A stretch of 64,000 bases of DNA from Nitratifractor salsuginis DSM 16511 (lineage in GTDB: Bacteria; Campylobacterota; Campylobacteria; Campylobacterales; Sulfurovaceae). The position numbers and the translations under genes were made by a program. The notes below the pieces were generated by a model. That model saw nothing but the letters and a program-made list of their open reading frames with translations. It searched no databases and was not told where the DNA came from. Positions 36,320-45,568 of the stretch are shown here, piece after piece (position 1 is the stretch's first letter; each line of letters opens with the position of its first letter). Where the stretch lies: the NCBI RefSeq assembly GCF_000186245.1, contig NC_014935.1:1302001-1366000 (forward strand). Direction: 5' to 3'.

Positions 36320-37021
36320 ATGAGAGTCTTGTTACTGAGTTCCAGTAGTCGCCATTACAATTCACTTGTGAAAGAGGGGGCTCTGCTGGGCATCCGCTTC
36401 CGGATCAAAAAGAGAGAAGAGTTGACAGAAAAGGACCTGCAGGAAAGCAGGTATGAAGCCGTCATCGTCTCCATGACAACGCCGGGTACCGTACAGAATT
36501 ATCTCGAGACAATCCGCAAAATCCGCCGATATCGCAGTCGGGTCCCAATCATTGCCATCGATCATTTCGACAGCAGTTCCAAGATCGGAAACTGCCTCGA
36601 AGCGGGCTGCTCGGATTACATCAAACCCCCGGTGACCAATAAAGAGATTTTGATGAAACTCACCTTCTGGATCGAGTGGGAGACACCGGATCGTGGCCGA
36701 ATCGTAACACTGAGAAACGGATACAGTTTTGATCTCTACAAAAACGAACTGACTCACCGACAGGTCCCGGTAACCCTCAGCCGTCAGGAGGGTCTTTTCC
36801 TCCATCTTCTCGCTCGCTATAGAGGATCCTTTATTTCGGCAGAGACCCTGATCGACTATATCTGGGGCTACGGCGGTGATAAAAACCGTCTGAGAGTGCT
36901 CGTCTATAAACTCCGCAAGAAAATCGCCACCCCTTTGATCATTGCCATGAGAGGAGTGGGCTACAAACTCGAAAATCTCTCCGGTGAACTCTCTCCCCAC
37001 TGCCCGGTGCCCGGCAATTGA
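36320..37021 (+). CDS. OmpR-type regulator with non-phosphorylatable receiver
   Basis: A 233-residue protein: receiver-like domain (about residues 1-115) and an OmpR winged helix (VTLSRQEGLFLHLLARYRGSFISAETLIDYIWG, RLRVLVYKLRKKI, MRGVGYKLE). The receiver has lost its key residues. The acidic pair is SS in LLLSSSSRH, and the phosphoacceptor Asp is Ser in AVIVSMTTPG; the conserved Lys (DYIKPP) remains. It therefore cannot be switched by Asp phosphorylation in the usual way. No histidine kinase is nearby. It is divergent from the lipoprotein/ATP-grasp operon and is its likely regulator (inference). Confidence 0.88.
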   Translation: MRVLLLSSSSRHYNSLVKEGALLGIRFRIKKREELTEKDLQESRYEAVIVSMTTPGTVQNYLETIRKIRRYRSRVPIIAIDHFDSSSKIGNCLEAGCSDYIKPPVTNKEILMKLTFWIEWETPDRGRIVTLRNGYSFDLYKNELTHRQVPVTLSRQEGLFLHLLARYRGSFISAETLIDYIWGYGGDKNRLRVLVYKLRKKIATPLIIAMRGVGYKLENLSGELSPHCPVPGN

Positions 37022-37097
37022 AAAAAACGTCTCCGACAGCAACTTTTGGCTAAAATAACTCCAACTCATTTCACACTATCCACGAAGGAAGCGTTCC

Positions 37098-39053
37098 ATG
37101 TCCGAGCATTGCAAAAAAGCCTATATCACCACTCCGATCTATTATGTCAACGACATTCCCCACATCGGCCATGCCTATACCACCATCATCGCCGATACCC
37201 TGGCGATCTACTCCCGCATGGCCGGCCTGGAGACCTTTTTCCTCACCGGGACCGACGAACACGGGCAAAAGATCGAAGAGGCCGCCAAAAAGCGGGGCAA
37301 ATCCCCCAAGGAGTATGCCGACGAGATCAGCGGACGCTTCAAAGCCCTCTGGGACGAATTTGACATCAGTTACGACAAGTTCATCCGTACCACCGATGAA
37401 GACCACAAACTGGGGGTCCAGGCGGCTTTTAAAAAGATGTATGAGAAGGGGGACATTTACAAAGATGTCTACCGGGGCCACTACTGCATCAGCTGCGAAG
37501 CCTTCTTCACCGAGACCCAGCTCGTCGACGGCGAATTCTGTCCCGAATGCGGCAAGCCGACCCAGATCGTTGAGGAGGAGAGCTACTTTTTCCGGCTGAG
37601 CAAATACCAGGACAAGCTCCTGGAGTGGTATCGGGAGAATGAAAAGTGCATCCTCCCCAAGACCCGCCGCAACGAAGTGATGCGCTTCGTCGAAGGAGGG
37701 CTCGATGACCTCTCCATCACCCGCACCAGCTTCGACTGGGGGGTCAAGCTCCCGCCGGAGATCAACGACCCCAAACACGTCATGTATGTCTGGCTCGATG
37801 CGCTGATGAATTACCTGACCGCACTGGGCTACGGCACCGACGAGAAGCTCCTCGATTTCTGGCCCGCCCGCGTGCATCTCATCGGCAAGGATATCCTCCG
37901 CTTCCACGCCGTCTACTGGCCCGCTTTTCTGATGAGCCTCGATATGCCCCTGCCCAAGCACATCGCGGCCCACGGCTGGTGGACCCGCAACGGGGAGAAG
38001 ATGTCCAAATCCAAGGGCAACGTCATCAACCCCAAAGAGGTGGCCGACGCCTATGGCCTGGAGAACTTCCGCTACTTTATGCTCCGGGAGGTCCCCTTCG
38101 GCGGTGATGGAGATTTCAGCCAAAAGGCCCTCATCGACCGGATCAACTCCGACCTGGGCAACGATCTGGGCAACCTCCTCAACCGCCTCATCGGTATGAG
38201 CGGCAAATACAGCGAAGGCTCCGTCAGCAGCGCCAAAGTGGCCGAACTCTACGGCGACGAGCTGGCGGAAGTCCACGACTCCCTGGACAAGCTAGAGCCG
38301 CTGCTCTTTGAAATGCAGTTGCACCGCTACCTCGAAGAGCTCTGGAAGCCCCTCTCCATCGCCAACAAATCGATTGACAAATACCAACCCTGGGTGCTGA
38401 TGAAAGAGGGCAAAACCGAAGAGGCCCTGGCCCTGCTGGGGCTCATCGCCAACATCCTGGCCAAGGTCTCCGTGATGCTCCACCCCGTCATGCCCAAGAC
38501 CACCGATACCATCGCCCGGGCCCTGGGCTTCACGATCAACCAGACCGCCTATGAAGACCTGATCAAGCGCAAAGACCTCCTCAGCGACTTCACCATCGAA
38601 AAGGTCCCACCCCTCTTCCCCCGCATCGAAGAGCAGCTGCTCAAAGAAGCGACTCCCGCCGAAGAGAAAGCCGCTCCCAAGAAGGAGGCATCCAAAAAAG
38701 AGAAGGCCAAGAGCGAAGAGCCCCAGGGGCTCATCACCATCGACCAGTTTTTCCAAACCAGCCTCAAAGTCGGCACCGTGCTCGAAGCCGAAGAGGTCCC
38801 CAAGAGCAAAAAGCTCCTGCTTCTCCAGGTGGACCTGGGCGAAGAGCAGCCGCGCCAGATCGTCGCCGGGATCAAAGAGTGGTATGCCCCGGCGGACCTG
38901 GTCGGCACCCAGGTCTGCGTCGTGGCCAACCTCAAACCCGCCAAACTGATGGGCCTGCGCTCGGAGGGGATGCTTCTGGCCGCCAAAGATGAGGAGGGCT
39001 TGGCCCTGATCCGCCCCGAAAAGCCCAAAAAACCTGGCACACCGATCGGGTGA
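37098..39053 (+). CDS. metG: methionyl-tRNA synthetase
   Basis: MetG charges tRNA-Met and tRNA-fMet. The 651-residue class I enzyme has the HIGH-region PHIGHAYTTI near residue 22, a CxxC/CxxC zinc knuckle (CISCEAFFTE, CPECGKP), KMSKSKGN near residue 300, a helical anticodon domain, a Lys/Glu/Ala-rich linker near residues 520-545, and the C-terminal Trbp111-like tRNA-binding domain (VGTVLEAEEVPKSKKLLLLQVDLG). The normal signatures here contrast with the GluRS-like gene. It overlaps the next gene by 4 bp. Confidence 0.97.
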   Translation: MSEHCKKAYITTPIYYVNDIPHIGHAYTTIIADTLAIYSRMAGLETFFLTGTDEHGQKIEEAAKKRGKSPKEYADEISGRFKALWDEFDISYDKFIRTTDEDHKLGVQAAFKKMYEKGDIYKDVYRGHYCISCEAFFTETQLVDGEFCPECGKPTQIVEEESYFFRLSKYQDKLLEWYRENEKCILPKTRRNEVMRFVEGGLDDLSITRTSFDWGVKLPPEINDPKHVMYVWLDALMNYLTALGYGTDEKLLDFWPARVHLIGKDILRFHAVYWPAFLMSLDMPLPKHIAAHGWWTRNGEKMSKSKGNVINPKEVADAYGLENFRYFMLREVPFGGDGDFSQKALIDRINSDLGNDLGNLLNRLIGMSGKYSEGSVSSAKVAELYGDELAEVHDSLDKLEPLLFEMQLHRYLEELWKPLSIANKSIDKYQPWVLMKEGKTEEALALLGLIANILAKVSVMLHPVMPKTTDTIARALGFTINQTAYEDLIKRKDLLSDFTIEKVPPLFPRIEEQLLKEATPAEEKAAPKKEASKKEKAKSEEPQGLITIDQFFQTSLKVGTVLEAEEVPKSKKLLLLQVDLGEEQPRQIVAGIKEWYAPADLVGTQVCVVANLKPAKLMGLRSEGMLLAAKDEEGLALIRPEKPKKPGTPIG

Positions 39054-40036
39054 AAATGAAAATATCCGACCTCATCAACATCACCGGCGGCACCCTGGAC
39101 AACGAGCCTCAGGTCCAGGCGATCGAGAGCGCGACCGTCTTCCCCTCCAAGGTCGAAAGAGGTGATCTCTTTTTCGCCGCACGCAACGAGGACATCCCCG
39201 CGGCGGTGGAGCGGGGAGCCTACGCCGTCATCTACGCGGGAGAGCGTCCCAGAGACCTCGACGAAGAGATCGCCTGGATCGAAGTCGATTCGGTCAAAGA
39301 GGCGGCCTTCAGGCTCCTGCGCTACGTGATGCTGCGCAAAGAGGCCGAAGTGGTCCTGCTGCGCCCCCACGAGGAGAGCTTCCTCAAGATGATCCTCACC
39401 CACAAGAGCAACATCGCCTTTCTGCCGAGAGAGTGGACCAAAGCCTTCGAAATGATCCTCAACAGCGATCAGCGGCTCTTCGTCGGCAGTGACCGGGAAC
39501 TGCTCGAGACCATCACCCCCGAACCGATACGCCTGGAAGAGGAGGCCGAGGGGCAGATGATCAGCGACACCCTCTTTCGCTCCACCTTCAAAGTCCACGG
39601 CTACATTTACCAGCAAAAGGAGATGGCCCCTTTCCATTTGAGCCATCTGCTGCGTGTGGTGGACTTCTGCGACCGCGAAGAGCTCCCCTACTCCCTGGAC
39701 AAGATTCACTACACCCGCCACTTCCAGCCTGTCTTCGTGGATGGAAAGCTCGAGAGCATCCCCAAGGGAAGCTCCGACCGTGTGGTAATCTTCGTCGACA
39801 ATCTCCCCGACATCGTCCAGGCACGGGAGTATGTCCGCTACCAGAGCAGCTGGGCCAGGAGCATCGTCCTCACCCCGCCCAAAACCAAGGTGGAAAACGT
39901 GGAGCGCCCCTATTGGTTCCACACCCCCGAAGAGGCGAGAGAGATCCTCAAAAACACCCACTTCAACTACGCCTTCGTCTACTCCCTCGACCGGGAGATG
40001 CTCAAACAGATGCGGGAAGAGCGAACGTTGTTCTAA
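39050..40036 (+). CDS. Mur ligase N-terminal-domain-like protein
   Basis: The 328-residue protein opens like the N-terminal substrate-binding domain of MurE/MurF (ISDLINITGGTL, FPSKVERGDLFFAARN, AVERGAYAVIY, IEVDSVKEAAFRLLRY). The rest lacks the GTNGKT P-loop of Mur ligases, so it should not be a ligase. The C-terminal half (VVIFVDNLPDIVQAREYV) is unrecognised. It starts at GTG 39050 overlapping the metG stop, or at ATG 39056. A role in wall precursor binding is inference. Confidence 0.7.
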   Translation: MKMKISDLINITGGTLDNEPQVQAIESATVFPSKVERGDLFFAARNEDIPAAVERGAYAVIYAGERPRDLDEEIAWIEVDSVKEAAFRLLRYVMLRKEAEVVLLRPHEESFLKMILTHKSNIAFLPREWTKAFEMILNSDQRLFVGSDRELLETITPEPIRLEEEAEGQMISDTLFRSTFKVHGYIYQQKEMAPFHLSHLLRVVDFCDREELPYSLDKIHYTRHFQPVFVDGKLESIPKGSSDRVVIFVDNLPDIVQAREYVRYQSSWARSIVLTPPKTKVENVERPYWFHTPEEAREILKNTHFNYAFVYSLDREMLKQMREERTLF

Positions 40037-40057
40037 CGCGTGTACCACGCGTGTCAT

Positions 40058-40178
40058 TAGTCATTGGTCATTGGTTATTAGGGAAAGGTGGGGGCTTCGC
40101 CCTCTTTTAAGAGAAAGCGTCGCAAGGCGACGCCAACCAAAATTCCTAGTTACTAGTTTCTAGTTTCTAGTTACTCAA
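40058..40178. repeat. low-complexity block with hairpin
   Basis: GTCATTAGTCATTGGTCATTGGTTATTAG is followed by GGGGGCTTCGCCCTC and then a 7-bp hairpin GCGTCGC-AAG-GCGACGC (40117-40133). CTAGTTACTAGTTTCTAGTTTCTAGTTACTC then runs up to the dUTPase ribosome binding site. The organisation matches 21330-21418 and 22209-22303. Confidence 0.7.
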
Positions 40179-40187
40179 AGGATTCCC

Positions 40188-40865
40188 ATGCTCGAAACCA
40201 TGCTCCGACTCCAACAACAACTCAACGACGAAACCAACGGCCCCGGCTGGGAAGAGGGCCTCACCAACCGCGGCAAAAAGATCGACTGGCGGCGCTGCAT
40301 CTGGCTCGAAGCGGCGGAGCTGGTGGAGAGCTACCCCTGGAAACACTGGAAAAACATCGACGCGGCGCCCGATTACGATAATATCCGCATCGAAGCGGTC
40401 GACATTTGGCACTTTGTGATGAGTGAAGCGCTGCGTTTGAACCGGCTCGAGGGAGACGGGGATATCTCCAAACTGGCCCGACGCATCGCCGAGACGGAGA
40501 GCTACTGCGATTTCGCCCGGGGAGCGCTCAAGCGGCCCGAAGATATCTACAAACAGATCGCTACCGTCGAATCCTTCGTCGCCGCCCTCTTCGCCCAGGC
40601 ACCCATCGAGGAACTTACCGCCCGTTTCTTCGATGTGGCGGCGTTGGGGGAGCTGGATCTAAATACACTCTACAGCCTCTACGTGGGCAAGAACATCCTC
40701 AACCGCTTCCGCCAGGATCACGGCTACAAAGAGGGAAGCTATCTCAAAGAGTGGGAGGGGCGTGAAGACAATGTTGTGATGCAGGAGATCCTCGCCCAAA
40801 ACCGAGGCATCGGGCCCGAAGAGCTCTATGCCAAACTCGAAGCCGCCTACCCCGGAGCAAAATAA
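40188..40865 (+). CDS. dut: dimeric dUTP diphosphatase
   Basis: The 225-residue protein belongs to the all-alpha dimeric dUTPase family typical of Campylobacterota. The Mg-binding EExxE/ExxD pattern is visible: EAAELVES at about residue 44 and EAVDIWHF at about residue 74. The lineage-typical GYKEGSYLKEWEGREDN lies near the C-terminus. It hydrolyses dUTP to dUMP, which keeps uracil out of DNA and feeds thymidylate synthesis. It overlaps the asparaginase-like gene by 1 bp (TAATG). Confidence 0.92.
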   Translation: MLETMLRLQQQLNDETNGPGWEEGLTNRGKKIDWRRCIWLEAAELVESYPWKHWKNIDAAPDYDNIRIEAVDIWHFVMSEALRLNRLEGDGDISKLARRIAETESYCDFARGALKRPEDIYKQIATVESFVAALFAQAPIEELTARFFDVAALGELDLNTLYSLYVGKNILNRFRQDHGYKEGSYLKEWEGREDNVVMQEILAQNRGIGPEELYAKLEAAYPGAK

Positions 40866-41380
40866 TGCCCCGGCTCAGCAATCCCCTTGAAGGAATCGCC
40901 ATTCTCTCCACCGGCGGGACTTTCAACAAGATCTACGATCCGATCGCCGGGGAGCTCAGAGTCGATCCCCACTCCCAAGCCGTCCAAGAGCTTTTGAAGC
41001 ACTGGAAGTGCCAAGCGCCCCTCATCAATATCATCGGCAAGGACAGTCTGGAGATGAACGAAGAGGACCGCCGACTCCTGGCGCAGACCGTTCAAGAGCG
41101 GCCGGAGCGAAAGATCCTCATCGTCCACGGCACCGACACAATGGACCTCAGTGGCGCCCATCTAGCCCGGCACTGCCCCGATCGGCAGATCGTACTTGCC
41201 GGTGCGATGATCCCCTACTCCATCGACCCGGTGGAAGCCACCGCCAACTTCGCCTCGGCGATCGGCTGGCTGCTTGGCAATGATGCTCCGGGAGTCTTTA
41301 TCGCGATGCACGGCCTGGTCCTTCCCTATGATCGGATCGTCAAGGATCGTGAAAAAGGGATTTTCGTCCACAAGGCATAA
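40865..41380 (+). CDS. half-size asparaginase-domain protein
   Basis: The 171-residue protein corresponds to the N-terminal domain of L-asparaginases: ILSTGGTFNKIYD near residue 14 with the nucleophile Thr, and ILIVHGTDTMDLSG with the second catalytic Thr/Asp pair. Full enzymes are about 330 residues; the C-terminal domain is absent with no frameshift evident, because translation stops cleanly in EKGIFVHKA. Short single-domain members exist in proteobacteria. Activity and substrate are uncertain. It is translationally coupled to dut. Confidence 0.85.
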   Translation: MPRLSNPLEGIAILSTGGTFNKIYDPIAGELRVDPHSQAVQELLKHWKCQAPLINIIGKDSLEMNEEDRRLLAQTVQERPERKILIVHGTDTMDLSGAHLARHCPDRQIVLAGAMIPYSIDPVEATANFASAIGWLLGNDAPGVFIAMHGLVLPYDRIVKDREKGIFVHKA

Positions 41381-41428
41381 TTTTTATCGAGCGTCTAACA
41401 CTCGTGCTTCAACTGCGAAACACGGGAC

Positions 41429-42451
41429 TCAGAGAATCTCCCCGCCTCCCAGCAATCTCTCTCCATCATAAAAAACGGCGAACTGTCCCCTCGCCAAGCC
41501 GTAGACCGGTTCACCCAGCTCTACCCGGCCCCGCTCTCCGTCGATAACGACGTGGGCGGGGATGGCCCGGGTGCGGTAGCGGACTTTGACCTGGCAGTCA
41601 AACTCCGTCAAATCCTCGAAGAGGTTGATCCGACTAATCTCGAAGCTTCGCTCCTCCAGCTTCTCCCGCGTCCCGACGACGATGCGGTTGCGCTCGGGGT
41701 CGACGGAGAGGACATAGTGGGGATCATGAGCCCCCCGCACGGTAAAGCCCCGGCGCTTGCCGATGGTGTAGTGCATATAGCCCTTGTGGGTGCCCACCAC
41801 TTCACCCGCTTCGTTGAGCACCTCTCCTTCCCGGTCGATCTCCATATGGCGCTGGAGCACTTCGGTGTAATCGTTCTCGACGAAACAGATTTCACTGCTC
41901 TCCTTTTGGGTGGCCAGGTCCTGCAGCACCGGGATCTCGGCGGCGTAGGCTTTGACCTCCTCTTTGAGCCACTCTCCCAGCGGGAAGAGAAGTCGAGGGA
42001 TCACTTCTTTGCGTACCTGGGCCAGGAAGTAGCTCTGATCCTTGCTCCGGTCCCTCGCCATATAGATATAGCGGCCGTCGCTTCGGACGTAGTGACCCGT
42101 GGCGACCTTTTCGATCCCCAGGGAGTCGGCGAACTCCAGCATCCGGCCGAATTTGATCTGACGGTTACAGACCACGCAGGGGTTGGGGGTGCGGCCGGTG
42201 CGGTACTCCTCGACGAAATAGTCGTAGACCTCCTGCCGGAAATCACCCGAGATATCGAGGAAATGGACCTCCACGCCCAGATACTCCCCCACCCTTCGGG
42301 CCTTGGCGTAATTCTCCCGGTGGTAAGCCTCGTTGTCGTGGAGCTTCATATAGACGCCGACAACCTCGTAGCCCTCTTTTTGCAGGAGCAGCGCCGCTAC
42401 GGTGGAGTCCACCCCGCCGCTCATTCCTACCAGAACCTTCTTCTCAGCCAT
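41429..42451 (-). CDS. mnmA: tRNA-specific 2-thiouridylase MnmA
   Basis: MnmA thiolates U34 of tRNA-Lys, -Glu and -Gln. The 340-residue protein has the PP-loop GMSGGVDST at the N-terminus and the catalytic Cys pair in [13 protein letters not shown] near residue 97 and [11 protein letters not shown] near residue 190. The C-terminal beta-domain is complete. The start at 42451 ([13 protein letters not shown]) matches the family; upstream in-frame sequence belongs to the preceding gene. It complements mnmE at the other end of the window in modifying the same wobble base. Confidence 0.96.
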   Translation of the reverse strand: MAEKKVLVGMSGGVDSTVAALLLQKEGYEVVGVYMKLHDNEAYHRENYAKARRVGEYLGVEVHFLDISGDFRQEVYDYFVEEYRTGRTPNPCVVCNRQIKFGRMLEFADSLGIEKVATGHYVRSDGRYIYMARDRSKDQSYFLAQVRKEVIPRLLFPLGEWLKEEVKAYAAEIPVLQDLATQKESSEICFVENDYTEVLQRHMEIDREGEVLNEAGEVVGTHKGYMHYTIGKRRGFTVRGAHDPHYVLSVDPERNRIVVGTREKLEERSFEISRINLFEDLTEFDCQVKVRYRTRAIPAHVVIDGERGRVELGEPVYGLARGQFAVFYDGERLLGGGEIL

Positions 42452-42905
42452 CGATCCGCTCCCTGATCTCCAGGGCGTAGTGCCCGTTGCCGCCTCGTAC
42501 CAGCCGGGCGATCGCCAGAGGCTCTTCGCCCACGAAGAGGAGGATCTGTTCCAGCACCGGATCGGGAAGCTCCAGGCGCCCCCCTTCCCGAACTTCACTT
42601 TCGGGCACTACCGCGATACGACTCTCCACAAGAACACGCTTGCGCTCCGGGATCTCCGCCTCCCCGTCACACAATCGGCTCACGAAACACTCGCTTCCCT
42701 CGCACCGGACCTCGGCGACCCTGCGCCCTGCCCTGCGGATCTGAAGCCTGGGCAGATGCTCCCCCAGATCGATCCAATCCCCCGCCCTCAATTTGGCCAG
42801 ATGCTTCTCCTTGAGGCTCAGAGGCTCCAGAGCCAGACAGGGCTCCAGGACTTTGCTGTGCAAGAGTCGGGAACGGTTCAGCCGCCTTGCCTGGGTCTCA
42901 AGCAT
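42444..42905 (-). CDS. conserved hypothetical protein, possible SpoA/FliN-like fold
   Basis: The 153-residue protein overlaps flhF (8 bp) and mnmA (8 bp). Its second half ([33 protein letters not shown]) resembles the SpoA domain of FliN/FliM, and the first half [28 protein letters not shown] resembles a second copy. Weight is added by linkage to flhF, a flagellar gene. The resemblance is by eye and weak. There is no signal peptide or membrane segment. Confidence 0.6.
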   Translation of the reverse strand: MLETQARRLNRSRLLHSKVLEPCLALEPLSLKEKHLAKLRAGDWIDLGEHLPRLQIRRAGRRVAEVRCEGSECFVSRLCDGEAEIPERKRVLVESRIAVVPESEVREGGRLELPDPVLEQILLFVGEEPLAIARLVRGGNGHYALEIRERIDG

Positions 42906-43959
42906 GGAGCTCCCCCGTGAAGGCTTCGAGTATCCGCTCTTTGCTCGCCGGAAGTAGGTCGTCGGGGACCTTCTGCCCCGTGCTGATGTAACTCACCGGC
43001 AGATGCTTTTCGGTCAAAAAGGCGATGAGATCCCCCACCCGTTGGGTCTCGTCGAATTTGGTGACGATGGCATTGTCTACCCGGATGAAGTTGAAATGTT
43101 CATAGATCTCCCGGATGTCTTCGTACTTGGCCGTCGCAGAGATCACCAGGCTCGTCGTAATTTCCCGGTTCTGCACACTTTTGAGAAATTCAATGGTTTT
43201 GATGAGCCGGTCGGTATCGTAAGGAGAGATCCCCGCCGTATCCACCAGCACCACATCGTAATCTTTCAACGCGTCGAGATGCTGAGCGAACTCTTCGATC
43301 CGCTCCGCTCTGCGATGCTCCAGGTGGAGGATCCTCGCGAAATTGTCCAGTTGTTCATAGGCCCCCGCCCGCCAGGTGTCCAGGTTGATCAGCGCCACCT
43401 TGTATTCCCGATCCAGCAAATAACTGTATCGGGCGGCCAGTTTGGCGATGGTGGTGGTCTTGCCCACGCCGGTGGGCCCCACCATCATCATCACCCGGGG
43501 AGTCGAAAGCTCTTCGGGGACCACCTCCAGGCCCTCGTCGATCTCTTCGAGGAGATAGCTCAGCAGCAGTGCTTCGTCGGCGGCCACCGGAGTCCCCAGC
43601 ACCGGCTCCAGATGCGCTTCGAGCCACTCCCGGCGCAAGCCTTTGGACTCCAAAAGGCTCAGGACCTTTTGGACCTTTTCATCTTCAGCCGTCGTCAGGC
43701 CCGCCGCCGCTTTCATCCGATGCATCTGATCCTGAAGCTCCTGGATCTCCCGGATCAGCTCCTCCTCTTCACTCATCCCCAGGCTCTCCAGATAAGCCTC
43801 TTCGGGCACGGCGACCGTAATCTCAGCCGAGAGCTTGCCGTCACGGTCTTCGCGTTGACGCGCCTGCAGAAGCTCCAGACGCTCCAAGTGGGGATATTTG
43901 GCCTTCGCCAGGGCATAAGCCTCTTTGGGGGTAGGGGCTTCAAAGGTCTCTTCTACCAT
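42898..43959 (-). CDS. flhF: flagellar biosynthesis GTPase FlhF
   Basis: FlhF is the SRP-type GTPase that sets polar flagellum placement and, in this phylum, expression of flagellar genes. The 353-residue protein has an N-terminal B domain (VEETFEAPTPKEAYALAKAKYP), a helical N domain, and a G domain with GPTGVGKTTT near residue 162, DTAGISPYDTDR and VTKFDETQRVGDL. It is shorter than many FlhF (about 450), mainly in the B domain. It follows folK by 18 bp. No other flagellar genes are in the window. Confidence 0.95.
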   Translation of the reverse strand: MVEETFEAPTPKEAYALAKAKYPHLERLELLQARQREDRDGKLSAEITVAVPEEAYLESLGMSEEEELIREIQELQDQMHRMKAAAGLTTAEDEKVQKVLSLLESKGLRREWLEAHLEPVLGTPVAADEALLLSYLLEEIDEGLEVVPEELSTPRVMMMVGPTGVGKTTTIAKLAARYSYLLDREYKVALINLDTWRAGAYEQLDNFARILHLEHRRAERIEEFAQHLDALKDYDVVLVDTAGISPYDTDRLIKTIEFLKSVQNREITTSLVISATAKYEDIREIYEHFNFIRVDNAIVTKFDETQRVGDLIAFLTEKHLPVSYISTGQKVPDDLLPASKERILEAFTGELHA

Positions 43960-43977
43960 CTTCTCTTTTCCTTTCTG

Positions 43978-44538
43978 CTAGGGGGCCGTATCGGCCTCGC
44001 CTCTTCTCCTTTTCAGCTTCCTGATCGCTCGCAGGGGGAGCCTGCTTCTCATCCAGCTTAGCGGCAAGCGCACCGAATCCCGATCCTGCCAGTGTGGGTG
44101 GGGGATCTGAAGATCGGGAAGGTCGACCCGTTGCTCCCCGTAAAAGAGGATATCCAGGTCCAGGGTCCTCGGCGCATCCTTGAAAGTTCGGACACGTCCG
44201 AAACGGCGTTCGATCCCCTGAAGCCGCCGCAGAAGCTCCATCGGGCTCAGCGTCGTGGCGATGCGCAGCACCGCATTGTAAAAATCGGGTTGTTCCAGGT
44301 ATCCGAAGGGGGGATTGATCAGAATCGGAGAACACTCCAGCACCCTGATCCCGGACGAGCGGGCCAGGGCATGCCGGAGATGCTCGAAACGCCGCGGCAC
44401 ATCCCCCAGGTTCCCCCCGATCCCGATCCAGGCTTCCCGTTCACCGCGGCGGAGCGTTTGGGCCGGGAGGCGGCAGGGAAAAAGCTCGGTGCGCAAAAGG
44501 GTCAGCCCGGGGCCGATTCTCTTGCGCAGAACCGCCAT
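43978..44538 (-). CDS. folK: 2-amino-4-hydroxy-6-hydroxymethyldihydropteridine pyrophosphokinase
   Basis: FolK transfers pyrophosphate from ATP to the pterin alcohol in folate synthesis. The 186-residue protein shows WIGIGGNLGD near residue 38, NPPFGYLEQPDFYNAVL, and the Mg/ATP motif PRTLDLDILFYG near residue 123, followed by IPHPHWQDR. It is a little longer than E. coli FolK (159) because of extended N- and C-termini. It lies 3 bp from the peptidase gene upstream. Confidence 0.93.
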   Translation of the reverse strand: MAVLRKRIGPGLTLLRTELFPCRLPAQTLRRGEREAWIGIGGNLGDVPRRFEHLRHALARSSGIRVLECSPILINPPFGYLEQPDFYNAVLRIATTLSPMELLRRLQGIERRFGRVRTFKDAPRTLDLDILFYGEQRVDLPDLQIPHPHWQDRDSVRLPLSWMRSRLPLRAIRKLKRRRGEADTAP

Positions 44539-44541
44539 CGC

Positions 44542-45564
44542 CTAGAGGATCTCCGCCCGGCCGTGGCGCATCACCACCATATCCTCGATCCGGATCCCGA
44601 ACGCTCCGGGCAGGTAGATCCCCGGCTCGACGGTAAAAACCATCCCATCCTCGATCCGGGTGCGGCTCCGGGAGGAGATGTAGGGCATCTCGTGGATATC
44701 CAGACCCACGCCGTGGCCGGTGGAGTGGACGAAATACTCCCCGAAGCCCGCCTTTTCGATCACGTCGCGGGCCAGAGCGTCCACTTTGCGGGCTTCCATC
44801 CCGCTGCGGGCCTTTTCAATCGCCTTGTCATGGGCTTTGAGGACCGTATCGTAAGCCCTTTGCATCTTCCGGGATTTGAATCTCTGGAGGGTCCCGAAAT
44901 CGAAACCTTTGACCACCCGGGCGGTCCGGGTGCGGTCGGAGCAGTAGCGCTTGTATTTGATCCCGGCGTCCACCAGGAGCAGGTCGCCTTTTTTGAGCTT
45001 GCGCCTGGTGGGCAGGGCGTGGGGTTTGGCAGCGTTGGGGCCGATGGCGACGATGGGGTCGAAGCTCAACTCCCGTTTGCCCTCCTTGCGCAAGATCCGC
45101 TCCGCCAGGAAATGGAGGCTCCGTTCATCTTCGCCGAAGCCTTCTTTGCTGAAGGCTTTGGCGATTTTGTCGAAGGATTTGGCCCCCAGACGGGCCGCTT
45201 TGGCCAGCAGCTCGATCTCTTCGGGGCGTTTGATGATCCGTTTGCGGTGGGACCAGTCCGGCTCGGCTTTCCAGCGGATATCGCCGGCAGCCTGCAGACG
45301 CCCGAAAGCGTAGCAATCCCACTCTTTAGGATCGTAGGCACAGCGTTTGACCTTCGATCTCTTCAAACGCTTGGCCGCGGCAGCCAGGATATCCCAGGCG
45401 ACGACCACCTCGGCCCCCCGAACCGCCTCCCTGGCTTCGACGCCGTAGCGGCCGTCGGTGAAAAACCATGCTTCATCCCCCAGCTGCAGATAGATCGCGT
45501 TGTCGCAGCTGTAGCCGCACTCGTAGTAGAGAGCGCTCTCATCACGCAGGAGGATGTTTTTCAC
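44542..45564 (-). CDS. pepP: M24 family aminopeptidase P-like (Xaa-Pro) peptidase
   Basis: The 340-residue protein is a two-domain pita-bread metallopeptidase. The N-terminal creatinase-like domain (FTDGRYGVEAREAV) is followed by the catalytic domain with metal ligands in LLVDAGIKYKRYCSDRTRT (two Asp), HSTGHGVGLDIHE (His), VEPGIYLPG (Glu) and IRIEDMV (Glu). Cleavage of X-Pro N-termini is the family activity. Position between aroQ and folK is conserved in the phylum. It lies 4 bp after aroQ. Confidence 0.92.
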   Translation of the reverse strand: MKNILLRDESALYYECGYSCDNAIYLQLGDEAWFFTDGRYGVEAREAVRGAEVVVAWDILAAAAKRLKRSKVKRCAYDPKEWDCYAFGRLQAAGDIRWKAEPDWSHRKRIIKRPEEIELLAKAARLGAKSFDKIAKAFSKEGFGEDERSLHFLAERILRKEGKRELSFDPIVAIGPNAAKPHALPTRRKLKKGDLLLVDAGIKYKRYCSDRTRTARVVKGFDFGTLQRFKSRKMQRAYDTVLKAHDKAIEKARSGMEARKVDALARDVIEKAGFGEYFVHSTGHGVGLDIHEMPYISSRSRTRIEDGMVFTVEPGIYLPGAFGIRIEDMVVMRHGRAEIL

Positions 45565-45568
45565 CGCT

